Positions 23,119 to 32,021 of a DNA stretch of 64,000 nucleotides are shown here, piece by piece (within the stretch, counting starts at the first letter, position 1; each line of letters begins with the position of its first letter). The stretch is from Flavobacterium sp. KACC 22763 (GTDB lineage Bacteria; Bacteroidota; Bacteroidia; Flavobacteriales; Flavobacteriaceae). The stretch lies in assembly GCF_028736155.1 (NCBI RefSeq), contig NZ_CP117879.1, positions 682,001-746,000 on the forward strand. The letters are read 5' to 3'. The notes under the pieces were generated by a model. That model did no database searches. It saw only the letters and a list, made by a program, of their open reading frames with translations, and had not been told where the DNA came from. The position numbers were made by a program, and so were the translations under genes.

Positions 23119-24000
23119 TTATTTAATTCTTGGTTCTGGCAATGGAACAAATTCGGTTTCACCCGGAACTTTTGGGAAAGTTTGAGCAGTCCAGTCTTGT
23201 TTTGCTTTTTCGATGAGGTTTTTATCCGAAGAAACGAAATTCCAAAAGATAAAATGTTCTTCAGGAAAAGGCTCTCCACCAAAGATATAAACAGTTGAAT
23301 TTGCAGCAATTTCAAATTCGCAAAGAGAAGCTTCAGTTGTAATTAAAATCTGTCTTGGATCATAAACATGTTCACCGTTTTTAATGCTTCCTTCTAAAAT
23401 ATATAATCCGCTTTCGCCAAATAAATGATGCCCAATATTGATTTTCTTAGCTTCTTTGCTCTTAATTTCAATAAAATACAATGGACTATAAACAGGAACT
23501 GGAGAGTTTTTCCCAAAAGCTTCACCAGCAATTAATTTATATGAAACTCCATCTTCTTCCCAAGCTGGAATATCGTCTGCTTCAACATGTGTAAAATTTG
23601 GATCCATTTGTTCCAATTCTTTCGGGAGTGCCACCCAAATCTGCAATCCGTGAAGCATTTTATCTGTATGTCTTAAATATTCTGGAGTTCTTTCAGAATG
23701 TACAATTCCTTTTCCAGCGGTCATCCAGTTTACAGCGCCTGGTTTTATTTCTAGTTCTGTTCCTAGACTATCGCGATGCATAATGCTTCCTTCAAACAAA
23801 AAGGTAAGCGTTGAAAGTCCGATATGCGGGTGCGGAGGAACATCCATATTTTCATGATCACTTAAATGTGCAGGTCCCATATGATCGATAAATACAAATG
23901 GTCCGACAGCTCTTTTTTCGCGGAAAGGCAGTAATCTGCCAACCATAAAATTGCCAATATTGGCAGCGCGTTCTTCGATAATTAAACTGATATTTGACAT
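23119..24000 (-). CDS. Pirin family protein
   Basis: 293 residues, bicupin. The metal-binding site of the N-terminal cupin is in PPHPHIGLSTLTFLFEG (His pair and the following HRDSLG), with GIVHSE and QIWVALP downstream, all diagnostic of pirin. Bacterial pirins include quercetin-2,3-dioxygenases and regulators; function here is not assigned. It opens a three-gene operon with an OsmC protein and a GNAT acetyltransferase. Confidence 0.9.
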   Translation of the reverse strand: MSNISLIIEERAANIGNFMVGRLLPFREKRAVGPFVFIDHMGPAHLSDHENMDVPPHPHIGLSTLTFLFEGSIMHRDSLGTELEIKPGAVNWMTAGKGIVHSERTPEYLRHTDKMLHGLQIWVALPKELEQMDPNFTHVEADDIPAWEEDGVSYKLIAGEAFGKNSPVPVYSPLYFIEIKSKEAKKINIGHHLFGESGLYILEGSIKNGEHVYDPRQILITTEASLCEFEIAANSTVYIFGGEPFPEEHFIFWNFVSSDKNLIEKAKQDWTAQTFPKVPGETEFVPLPEPRIK

Positions 24001-24022
24001 GTGGTATTATTTGATTTGAAAA

Positions 24023-24030
24023 CAAAATTA
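24023..24030 (-). promoter_or_regulatory. Promoter -7 box of the pirin-osmC-GNAT operon
   Basis: TAATTTTG on the minus strand, 22 bases before the pirin start. Confidence 0.55.
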
Positions 24031-24147
24031 CAGTTGTGATAGAAATCTGTAACTTAATTTAGATTAAGAAATGTTGTTTTTTGTATTAGTTATAAAAGTA
24101 AGGAAAATGTATGTTTTTTTCAAATTAGTTTATTTGTCACGTTTTGT

Positions 24148-24247
24148 TGTCATTTCGACGAAGGAGAAATCTTCGCAAGAAACTCTACAAAGATTGGGTT
24201 TTCGTTGCGGAGCTACTCGTGGAGATTTCTCCTTCGTCGAAATGACA
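24148..24247. repeat. Inverted-repeat element, copy 2
   Basis: A 100-base noncoding element whose ends, TGTCATTTCGACGAAGGAGA and TCTCCTTCGTCGAAATGACA, are perfect 20-base inverted repeats. The interior shares ACAAAGATTGG and GGAGCTACT with the copy at 18104-18230. It lies between the divergently oriented pirin region and the AlkC gene end. The whole can fold into one long hairpin. Confidence 0.9.
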
Positions 24248-24288
24248 AACTAAACGGTTAAAACGTTCGATGAGCTAAAAATGTGTTT

Positions 24289-25389
24289 TTATTCAACCAA
24301 CTCAAATTCCAAAACATCACTTTCAGTTCCATTAATAATAATCGACAATTGATGTTTTCCTGTATGAAAAACACGCGTCGTAATCAATTTAAAAGATTGG
24401 TTTCTTTCAATCTTAGTTAGCTGATTTGGATGATAAATCTTCTCGCTGATTTTGAAGACTTTTTTCGCCAAATGTCCTTTTGATTTTTTATAGTGAACGG
24501 CGTATTCTAAACGAACTGTTTTAGATTCTTCATTTTTATTATTTAAATGAAATTGAAACTGGAGGTAATCGCCAATTTTTACAGTTGGCGTTTTGATTTC
24601 GAAAGAAGAAAGCTCAATATTAGTACTTTCTAAGCCATAATGGCTTAAAATTTCTGGATGACCTTGTTTTAATAAAGTTCTGCACCCGTGTTTTATAATT
24701 CCATCAGTTTCTTTGCTCTGACCTTTCCATCTTGCAGCGATTTCTAATACAATTTGCGGATTGTCTTTAGCGATGTCATTTAAATTATTGGCAACGCTTC
24801 TTCGAACATATTCTGAAGGATCATTTTTTAAATTCTCCAAAATGGGGAGGATAGAAGAAGGATCTTTTTTCAAAAACGGAATCGCCATTGCCCAAGGCAA
24901 TCTCGGACGTGAACCTTCGCTCGCTAATCGACGCACGTGATGATTTTCGTGCAATGACCACTTAATCATTTCATCAATCATTTGTTCTTTATATTTTAAA
25001 ATGAAAGGGCGAACGGCAAATTCACAGCTTATAAATTGAGTTATAGAAACAAAAGCTTTCTTCGAAGTTTGTAAATCGTTTAAACCATACATTTCGATAT
25101 AGTCGGCAAAGAAAATGAAGGCCAAATTGCTGTCTGTGAAGTTGTTTTTCTTTAGGTTTTCTATGGTTTTATCAATTAAAATAACGGCTTCAGGGAAATT
25201 TTGAGGCATAAATTGGTGAAACACAACTGTTGTATGCTTCATTCTTTCTTTCCATTCTTTTTGAGCAAAATCGCCTTCGTAAATTGCTTCAATAAATTTA
25301 TGTTTGTTGAACGCTGGATACACTTCAACAACAGCCTGACTAAATTTTTCGTAAAAAGAAACCGAGTAAATGTCTTTAATTAATCCCAT
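24289..25389 (-). CDS. AlkC-type DNA glycosylase with C-terminal Ig-like domain
   Basis: 366 residues. Residues ~1-260 form a HEAT-like repeat array with ENHHVRRLASEGSRPRLPWA (149-168), characteristic of AlkC, and a later EYVRRSVANNLNDIA repeat. AlkC removes positively charged 3-methyl adducts from DNA without flipping the base. From about residue 265 the protein is a beta-rich Ig-like domain (VKIGDYLQFQFHLNN through HTGKHQLSIIINGTE), which matches the AlkC subtype known to need this domain for repair. It stands alone. Confidence 0.85.
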   Translation of the reverse strand: MGLIKDIYSVSFYEKFSQAVVEVYPAFNKHKFIEAIYEGDFAQKEWKERMKHTTVVFHQFMPQNFPEAVILIDKTIENLKKNNFTDSNLAFIFFADYIEMYGLNDLQTSKKAFVSITQFISCEFAVRPFILKYKEQMIDEMIKWSLHENHHVRRLASEGSRPRLPWAMAIPFLKKDPSSILPILENLKNDPSEYVRRSVANNLNDIAKDNPQIVLEIAARWKGQSKETDGIIKHGCRTLLKQGHPEILSHYGLESTNIELSSFEIKTPTVKIGDYLQFQFHLNNKNEESKTVRLEYAVHYKKSKGHLAKKVFKISEKIYHPNQLTKIERNQSFKLITTRVFHTGKHQLSIIINGTESDVLEFELVE

Positions 25390-25593
25390 AATTTTGCTTG
25401 ATTGAATTTCAAAGATATTTAATTGAATACTTATTATTAGACTAAGTTTTGTTAAGAATTGTAACTTTATTTTTATGAATATCTTAATGGTTAAAAAAGA
25501 GATATTTAATGTTTTGTGTAATTTTTCATGTTGTAGGAACTTTCAAATCCATAAAATATATCCTAATTTAGCATTATTATTAAAAACAGAAAA

Positions 25594-26451
25594 ATGATAA
25601 GTGAAGCTCAATTTCAAGCAGAATTACAACTTTTAATCAGTAATGCCATTAGAGAAGATGTGGGACAAGGCGATTACAGTTCGCTGGCTTGTATTCCAGA
25701 TACTGCTCATGGTAAGGCAAAACTATTGGTAAAAGATCAAGGAATCATTGCCGGAGTTGAACTTGCCAAAATGATATTTGAACATGTAGACCCAAAACTA
25801 AAAGTGAAAACTTTTATAGAGGACGGAACACGTGTGGAATATGGTGAAATCGTTTTTGAAGTTTCTGGAAGTTCGCAATCTATTTTGAAAGCAGAAAGAG
25901 TAGTTTTGAATACGATGCAGAGAATGTCAGCGATTGCTACAAAAACAAACCATTTAATGGGACTTTTGGAAGGAACAAATGCTAAAATATTAGATACTCG
26001 TAAAACGACTCCAAACTTTAGAGTTGCAGAAAAATGGGCTGTAAAAATTGGCGGAGGCGAGAATCATCGTTATGCTTTGTATGATATGATTATGCTGAAA
26101 GACAATCATATTGATTTTGCTGGCGGTATTACTCGTGCAATTTCTAAAACAAAAGAGTATTTGAAAGAGAATAATCTTGATCTTAAAATTATTGTTGAAG
26201 CTCGTAATCTGGATGAAATCAGAGAAATTTTATTGAGTGATGGAGTTCATAGAATTCTGATAGACAATTTTAATTATGAAGATACGAAAACGGCAGTAAA
26301 TTTGATTGGTTCAAAATGTCAGACAGAATCTTCAGGAAATATCAGTGAAAAAACAGTTCGCGAGTATGCTTTGTGTGGCGTAAATTATATTTCATCTGGC
26401 GCTTTAACGCATTCTGTATATAATATGGATTTGAGCTTGAAAGCTTTTTAA
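25594..26451 (+). CDS. nadC: Quinolinate phosphoribosyltransferase (carboxylating)
   Basis: 285 residues. Motifs in order: EDVGQGDYSS near the N-terminus, RVVLNTMQRMSAIAT, LDTRKTTPNFRVAEKWAVKIGGG with the substrate-binding basic residues, LYDMIMLKDNH, and IVEARN, then SSGALTHSV at the C-terminus. It makes nicotinate mononucleotide from quinolinate in de novo NAD synthesis. The YihY gene begins 92 bases downstream, so it may or may not belong to the same transcript. Confidence 0.95.
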   Translation: MISEAQFQAELQLLISNAIREDVGQGDYSSLACIPDTAHGKAKLLVKDQGIIAGVELAKMIFEHVDPKLKVKTFIEDGTRVEYGEIVFEVSGSSQSILKAERVVLNTMQRMSAIATKTNHLMGLLEGTNAKILDTRKTTPNFRVAEKWAVKIGGGENHRYALYDMIMLKDNHIDFAGGITRAISKTKEYLKENNLDLKIIVEARNLDEIREILLSDGVHRILIDNFNYEDTKTAVNLIGSKCQTESSGNISEKTVREYALCGVNYISSGALTHSVYNMDLSLKAF

Positions 26452-26543
26452 TGGAGTTATGAATTTTGAGTTGTAAGTTATGAGTTTTGTAAATCTATCC
26501 CGATAGCTTCAGGACAGAACTCTAAAATCTAAAATCAGAAAAT

Positions 26544-27467
26544 ATGTCGCAAGAGATAGAAGATCGGATTGAGAAACTGCCTGTGGTGCGGTCATTAGCC
26601 CGACTTTTGAAGAAAATAAAACTGCCTTGGCTGGAAGGATTTTCATTATACGATTTGTTGGAAATGTACACCATCGGAATTATTGATGGTGCTTTTTCGT
26701 ATCATGCAAGTGCTGTTTCTTTTAGTTTTTTTATGGCATTATTTCCTTTTGCTCTATTTATTCTAAACTTAATCCCATTTATTCCGATAGATAATTTTCA
26801 GGAAGATTTCTTGCAGTTTGTACAGCAAAGCGTTCCTCCAAACACGTTTGATGCAATTAGTAAAATTATCAGCGATATCTTAAATAATAGTCACTCAGGA
26901 TTATTATCATCTGGATTTTTGCTTTCGATTTTTTTGATGGCAAATGGAATTAATGGAATTTTAAGCGGTTTTGAATCCTCAAAACACGTTTTTGACAAAC
27001 GCGGATTTTTACATCAATATTTGGTTGCTTTGGCGATTTCGCTTGTAATGACTATAATTTTATTTGTTACGGTGGCAACAATTGTTGTTTTTGAGGTTTT
27101 TATTCAAAAAACAATTATTCAAGATGTGTTGAGCGATCGAATTCCTCTGATTATTTTAGGACGATATTTATTCGTTATCCTAATGATTCTGATAACATCT
27201 TCAATATTATTGCGTTATGGTACAAAACAGTATAATAAAGTGCCTTTTATTAGCATTGGTTCTGTTTTTACAACGATCTTAATTGTTATATCTTCGTTCT
27301 TTTTTGGAATTTGGGTTATAAAATTTTCAAAATACAACGAACTTTATGGTTCAATTGGAACATTATTAATTCTAATGTTTTATATTTGGATAAACTGTAT
27401 GATTCTGCTTTTAGGGTTCGAATTGAATGCTTCTATCAGAAAATTAAAACAAAAAAAAGAAAAATAA
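26544..27467 (+). CDS. YihY/BrkB-family membrane protein
   Basis: 307 residues, six predicted helices. The family start is visible in AFSYHASAVSFSFFMALFPFALFIL, followed by ILSGFESSKHVFD and the late helices through LLILMFYIWINCMILLLGFELNA. These proteins were once called RNase BN in error; their transport or envelope role is unsettled. It begins a run with DUF2147, metallo-beta-lactamase and priA genes, separated by 1, 10 and 21 bases. Confidence 0.88.
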   Translation: MSQEIEDRIEKLPVVRSLARLLKKIKLPWLEGFSLYDLLEMYTIGIIDGAFSYHASAVSFSFFMALFPFALFILNLIPFIPIDNFQEDFLQFVQQSVPPNTFDAISKIISDILNNSHSGLLSSGFLLSIFLMANGINGILSGFESSKHVFDKRGFLHQYLVALAISLVMTIILFVTVATIVVFEVFIQKTIIQDVLSDRIPLIILGRYLFVILMILITSSILLRYGTKQYNKVPFISIGSVFTTILIVISSFFFGIWVIKFSKYNELYGSIGTLLILMFYIWINCMILLLGFELNASIRKLKQKKEK

Positions 27468-27468
27468 T

Positions 27469-27897
27469 ATGAAAAATTTGATGCTAACTATCGGAGTGTT
27501 CTTCTTTGCCCTAACCATGCAAAGTCAAAGTGTAATTGGAAAATGGAAGACAATTGACGACGAAACAGGAGAAGCCAAATCGGTAGTTGAGATTTATGAG
27601 AAATCTGGAAAAATATATGGCAAGATTGTAGATATACTTCGCGAAGGCCACAAAAAAGATGTTTGTGTAAAATGTGAAGGCGCAGAAAAAAACAAACCAA
27701 TTTTAGGAATGGTTATTATAAACGGACTTAAAAAAGATGATTCTGAATATAATGGAGGAACAATCTTGGATCCGACAAGCGGTAAAAAATACAAATGTTA
27801 TGTTACTTTAGAATCTGCAGATAAATTGAAACTTCGCGGTTATGTTGGAATTTCTTTAATGGGAAGAACGCAATACTGGACGAGAGTCAAAAATTAA
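27469..27897 (+). CDS. Exported DUF2147 protein
   Basis: 142 residues with a signal peptide (MKNLMLTIGVFFFALTMQSQS). The mature protein is the DUF2147 beta-barrel-like fold: VIGKWKTIDDETGEAKSVVEI at the start, a CVKCEG pair of cysteines, GMVIINGLKKDD and a terminal LMGRTQYWTRV. Function unknown. It begins one base after the YihY stop and precedes the metallo-beta-lactamase gene by 10 bases. Confidence 0.85.
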   Translation: MKNLMLTIGVFFFALTMQSQSVIGKWKTIDDETGEAKSVVEIYEKSGKIYGKIVDILREGHKKDVCVKCEGAEKNKPILGMVIINGLKKDDSEYNGGTILDPTSGKKYKCYVTLESADKLKLRGYVGISLMGRTQYWTRVKN

Positions 27898-27907
27898 TTA
27901 AAATCTA

Positions 27908-28666
27908 ATGCGAAAATTAGCTTCGATAGTTTTATTCTTGATTATAGTTTCAAATAGCTTTGGACAATCTAAGAATTCACCATTACAAATAAGTCATCTT
28001 ACGGGTGACTTTTATGTTTATAAAACGTTTCATGATTATAATGGAACACTAATTTCTGCCAATGCCATGTATGTTGTTACAGACAAAGGCGTTGTGCTTT
28101 TTGATGCACCGTGGGATAAAATGCAGTTTCAGCCTTTGCTGGATAGTATAAAAGCAAGACACAATAAAGAAGTTGTTATGCTTTTCGGCACGCATTCTCA
28201 TGAAGATCGTGCGGGCGGATTTGATTTTTATAGAAAAAAAGGAATTAAAACCTATTCAATTAAATTAACTGATGAGATTCTAAAAAGTAAGAATGAGCCA
28301 AGAGCTGAATTTATAATTCCAAATGATACTACTTTTACGGTTGGACAATACAGGTTTGAAGTGTATTATCCTGGCAAAGGACATGCGCCAGATAATATCG
28401 TAGTGTGGTTTGAGAACGATAAAGTTCTTTACGGAGGATGCTTTGTGAAAAGTGTTGAGGCAAAAGATTTAGGCTATTTACGAGATGCCGATGTTAAAGA
28501 ATGGGAGAAATCAATAAAAAGAGTTCAGTCAAAATTTAAAAATCCGAAGTATGTTATTCCAGGACACGATGGAGGAACAACCAATAAATCTATAAATCAT
28601 ACTTTGAAGCTGATTCAGGATTATAATCTTTCAAAAAACGCTTCGCTTAAAACTGGCCAAAAATAA
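27908..28666 (+). CDS. Subclass B1 metallo-beta-lactamase (JOHN-like)
   Basis: 252 residues with a signal peptide ending near FGQ20. All zinc ligands of subclass B1 are present: His96, His98 and Asp100 in THSHEDRAGG, His159 in GKGHAPDN, Cys178 in GGCFVKS and His220 in IPGHDGG; Lys181 sits three residues after the Cys as in B1 enzymes. Such enzymes hydrolyse most beta-lactams, including carbapenems, in the periplasm. The sequence resembles intrinsic flavobacterial enzymes, notably JOHN-1 by memory. It is embedded between DUF2147 and priA without an own promoter, so it is resident and not recently acquired. Confidence 0.88.
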   Translation: MRKLASIVLFLIIVSNSFGQSKNSPLQISHLTGDFYVYKTFHDYNGTLISANAMYVVTDKGVVLFDAPWDKMQFQPLLDSIKARHNKEVVMLFGTHSHEDRAGGFDFYRKKGIKTYSIKLTDEILKSKNEPRAEFIIPNDTTFTVGQYRFEVYYPGKGHAPDNIVVWFENDKVLYGGCFVKSVEAKDLGYLRDADVKEWEKSIKRVQSKFKNPKYVIPGHDGGTTNKSINHTLKLIQDYNLSKNASLKTGQK

Positions 28667-28687
28667 TTACTGGCTTATAAAAAAATC

Positions 28688-31138
28688 ATGCATTTCATCG
28701 AAGTCATTTTACCGCTTTCTTTAGCTAAAACATTTACCTATAGAATTTCTGAAGCTGAATTTCATTTCATTAAAAAAGGAATGCGCGTTGCTGTGCCATT
28801 TGGTAAAAGCAAAATATATACTGGACTTGTTTTAGATGTTCATGAAAATGCTCCAACTCTATATGAAGCGAAAGAAATTCATCAGATTTTAGATGAAAAA
28901 CCAATTGCGACCGAAATTCAGATTAAGCACTGGCTTTGGGTGGCAAGTTATTATATGTGCGGCATTGGAGATGTGTATCGGGGAGCGTTTCCAAGCGGAC
29001 TATTGCTGGAAAGTGAAACTATTATTTCGCATAAACCAGATGTTGTGGTAAACGATAGCGAACTTTCTGATGATGAATTTCTAATTTATGAAGCTTTGCA
29101 CCATCAGAGTTCGTTAAAGGTTCAGGAAATTACTTCGATTTTAAATAAAAAAAATATACTTCCGATTCTGCAAAAACTGATTGCGAAGGATATCATTTTT
29201 TTAGATGAAGAAATAAAAGAAACATACAAACCAAAATTGGTTCGATATGTAAAATTACATTCCAAATACGAATCTGATAATGGTTTAGAAGAATTGCTAA
29301 TGGTGTTGAAAAACGCTAATAAACAAAAAGAAATTGTTTTGGCATATTTTCAAATAAGCGCATCAGAAAAGAAGCCAATCACGGTAAAGAAGCTTACAGA
29401 AGTCTCAAACGCAGGGGCGGCGGCGATAAAATCATTAGTTGAAAAAGAAATATTTGAAGAATATTATTTACAGCATGACCGTGTTACGTTTGATGGAGAA
29501 AAATCAGATAAAGAACTGCATTTAAGTGAAGCTCAAGGAAATGCTTTTTCAGGAATTAAGAATAGTTTTTTGGAGAAAGAAGTGTGTCTACTTCATGGCG
29601 TAACTTCGAGCGGAAAAACTGAAATTTATATTAAGTTAATCGAAGAATATCTGCAGACGGGAAAACAGGTTTTGTATCTGCTTCCAGAAATAGCTCTTAC
29701 TACTCAGTTGGTTTCGAGACTGCGTCTTCATTTTGGAGATAAAGTGGCTGTTTTTCATTCTAAATATAGCAATAATGAAAGAGTTGAGGTTTGGAGGCAA
29801 ACGCTAGAAAATTCTCCAAAAGCTCAAATTGTAATTGGAGCCAGATCGGCTCTGTTTTTACCTTTTAATGATTTAGGATTGCTTATTGTTGATGAAGAGC
29901 ACGAGCAGACTTTTAAACAAACAGATCCTGCACCAAGATACCACGCTAGAGATGCGGCAATTGTTTTGGCTAATTTTCATAAGGCAAAAGTATTGTTGGG
30001 TTCGGCAACGCCTAGCATTGAAACCTATTTTAATACGCAAAATAATAAGTACGGATTGGTAACGCTTTCTGAACGTTATAAAAATGTCCGCTTGCCTGAA
30101 GTGATTTTGGTTGATATAAAAGACAAGCATTTCAGAAAAAGAATGACAGGGCATTTTAGCGATCTTTTAATTGAAGAAATAGCTGAATCGTTGTCTTTGG
30201 GTGAGCAGGTTATTTTATTTCAAAATAGGAGAGGATATTCGCCTATAATTGAATGTTTAACTTGCGGACATGTTCCGCATTGCCAGCAGTGCGATGTGAG
30301 TTTGACTTATCATAAACATAAGAACCAGCTTCGCTGTCATTATTGCGGTTATTCAATTGCAAAACCTACTAATTGCCATAACTGTTCGAGTATAGATTTG
30401 ACCACAAAAGGATTCGGGACAGAACAAATAGAGCAGGAGTTATCTTCACTTTTTCCTAAAGCAAAAACGGCTAGAATGGATCAAGATACTACGAGAGGTA
30501 AATTTGGTTTTGAAAAAATAATTGATACGTTTAAAAATCGCGAGATTGATATTTTAGTCGGCACACAAATGCTGGCCAAAGGACTTGATTTTGATAATGT
30601 AGGTTTGGTTGGAATTATGAATGCCGACAATATGCTACATCATCCCGATTTTAGGGCTTTTGAACGTAGTTTTCAAATGATGACACAAGTGGCAGGAAGA
30701 GCAGGAAGATCAGAAAAGCAGGGAAAAGTTGTTATTCAGACTTACAATCCAAATCACAATACAATTCAGCAGGTTACAGACCATAACTATATAGGAATGT
30801 ATAAGGAACAGCTGTATGATAGACAGATTTATAGATATCCGCCTTATTTTAGGATTATAAAGCTTACGCTAAAGCACAAAGATTTTGATAAGCTAAAAGA
30901 AGGAGCGATGTGGCTGTATCAGGTTTTGAGCCAGAATTTGGGAATGCCGGTTTTAGGGCCAGAAGAGCCTGCTATAAGCAGAATACGAAATGAATATATC
31001 AGGACTATCTTGATTAAGATTCCGAATAATCTTCATTTAGGAAACACAAAAAAAACTATTCAGAAAATGCTGAATAGTTTTGAAGTTGTGGCTCAATACA
31101 GAGCTATAAAAGTTGTGATTAATGTAGATTTCTATTAA
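28688..31138 (+). CDS. priA: Primosomal replication protein N' (helicase)
   Basis: 816 residues. An N-terminal DNA-binding domain (VILPLSLAKTFTYRI) precedes the helicase core: Walker A GVTSSGKTE, DEEH box in VDEEHEQTFK, and a motif VI region QVAGRAGRS. Eight cysteines between about residues 520 and 570 (ECLTCGHVPHCQQC to CHNCSS) bind two zincs. PriA restarts stalled replication forks by loading the helicase. Its last ~85 bases contain, on the opposite strand, the terminator of the convergent LytTR gene. It is the last gene of the YihY operon. Confidence 0.96.
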   Translation: MHFIEVILPLSLAKTFTYRISEAEFHFIKKGMRVAVPFGKSKIYTGLVLDVHENAPTLYEAKEIHQILDEKPIATEIQIKHWLWVASYYMCGIGDVYRGAFPSGLLLESETIISHKPDVVVNDSELSDDEFLIYEALHHQSSLKVQEITSILNKKNILPILQKLIAKDIIFLDEEIKETYKPKLVRYVKLHSKYESDNGLEELLMVLKNANKQKEIVLAYFQISASEKKPITVKKLTEVSNAGAAAIKSLVEKEIFEEYYLQHDRVTFDGEKSDKELHLSEAQGNAFSGIKNSFLEKEVCLLHGVTSSGKTEIYIKLIEEYLQTGKQVLYLLPEIALTTQLVSRLRLHFGDKVAVFHSKYSNNERVEVWRQTLENSPKAQIVIGARSALFLPFNDLGLLIVDEEHEQTFKQTDPAPRYHARDAAIVLANFHKAKVLLGSATPSIETYFNTQNNKYGLVTLSERYKNVRLPEVILVDIKDKHFRKRMTGHFSDLLIEEIAESLSLGEQVILFQNRRGYSPIIECLTCGHVPHCQQCDVSLTYHKHKNQLRCHYCGYSIAKPTNCHNCSSIDLTTKGFGTEQIEQELSSLFPKAKTARMDQDTTRGKFGFEKIIDTFKNREIDILVGTQMLAKGLDFDNVGLVGIMNADNMLHHPDFRAFERSFQMMTQVAGRAGRSEKQGKVVIQTYNPNHNTIQQVTDHNYIGMYKEQLYDRQIYRYPPYFRIIKLTLKHKDFDKLKEGAMWLYQVLSQNLGMPVLGPEEPAISRIRNEYIRTILIKIPNNLHLGNTKKTIQKMLNSFEVVAQYRAIKVVINVDFY
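31048..31081 (-). terminator. LytTR gene terminator inside the priA coding sequence
   Basis: A perfect 12-base stem AAAACTATTCAG / CTGAATAGTTTT (31052-31063 with 31070-31081) and 6-base loop; on the minus strand eight T follow. It is 65 bases past the LytTR stop, inside priA codons. On the plus strand the T-run is missing, so priA should read through. Confidence 0.8.
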
Positions 31139-31145
31139 ACAGCAA

Positions 31146-31844
31146 TTAAGAAGAAGTTGAAAGTGCTTTTACTAAGTCTTCTTTTTTATTTCTGCTTAAA
31201 GGTATTTTAGTAATTCCTATTTCGGCAAATTTACTGTTAAAGCGCTCGACCTTATCTATATTAATGATGTACGATTTGTGAACACGGATAAATTTGTCTT
31301 TCGATAGATCATTTTCAAAAGATTTCATAGTAGAAAGAACCAGATTACTGTCATCTTCAGTTACTACTCTTACGTAATCTCCAAAAGCTTCAATCCATTT
31401 TATTTTTGAAGTAAAGATTTTAAGTTTTTTTAGATTACTTTTGATGAAAATATGCTCGCCTTCTTCTTCTTTGATGTCTTTTTTTAGCAGATGCATATCG
31501 ATTGCCCTTTTTACAGAGGCGTTAAAGCGATCTACTGCAATTGGTTTTTGAAGATAGTCGGTAGCATCATAGTCGAAAGCTTTTAGGGCATATTCGGCTT
31601 TAGAAGTGATAAATATAATCTGCGGTTTTGATTTTAATCCGTCAAGGAAATCAAAGCCGTTAATTACTGGCATTTCTATGTCAAGAAATATTAAATCGAT
31701 ATTATTTAATGAGATACAACTTTTTGCTTCAATGGCATTAGAAAAATCCCCGATTAAATGCAAGCCTGGGTGATTATTAACCAATTTGGCAATAATTGTC
31801 CTTTGTATAGAACTATCATCTACAACAACACAGTTTAGTTTCAT
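31146..31844 (-). CDS. LytTR-family response regulator
   Basis: 232 residues. The receiver domain has the acidic pocket DD near residue 8, phospho-acceptor Asp in FLDIEMP near 55, and Lys in YLQKPI near 103. The LytTR DNA-binding domain follows from about 135 (HIFIKSNLKKLKIF, IEAFGDYVRVVT, FIRVHKSYIIN). No sensor kinase gene is adjacent, so its partner lies elsewhere. It is convergent with priA, the two stops being 8 bases apart, and is divergent from the ribosomal operon. Confidence 0.92.
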   Translation of the reverse strand: MKLNCVVVDDSSIQRTIIAKLVNNHPGLHLIGDFSNAIEAKSCISLNNIDLIFLDIEMPVINGFDFLDGLKSKPQIIFITSKAEYALKAFDYDATDYLQKPIAVDRFNASVKRAIDMHLLKKDIKEEEGEHIFIKSNLKKLKIFTSKIKWIEAFGDYVRVVTEDDSNLVLSTMKSFENDLSKDKFIRVHKSYIINIDKVERFNSKFAEIGITKIPLSRNKKEDLVKALSTSS

Positions 31845-31960
31845 AACATTTATATTTAGAATAAATTCAGGATAGCAGTAGTAAATGTATTATTTTTTTG
31901 TAAAAAAAACTAAAGTTGAGGCATCTTTTTTGCATTATGACGAATAAAAGGAAAAAAGTG

Positions 31961-31990
31961 TTGCATATATAAATTAAATGCTTACTTTTG
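31961..31990 (+). promoter_or_regulatory. Promoter of the rpsF-rpsR-rplI operon
   Basis: TTG (31961-31963), exactly 19 bases, then TACTTTTG (31983-31990): an ideal Bacteroidota -33/-7 pair, giving a leader of roughly 25 bases before the rpsF start. Confidence 0.85.
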
Positions 31991-32021
31991 CACCCAATTT
32001 TAACAAATAAATTTTTTATTT

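Noticed and set aside
26544..27467. Naming the YihY protein RNase BN
   Set aside because: It is a membrane protein of the YihY family; the RNase BN name is a historical misassignment.
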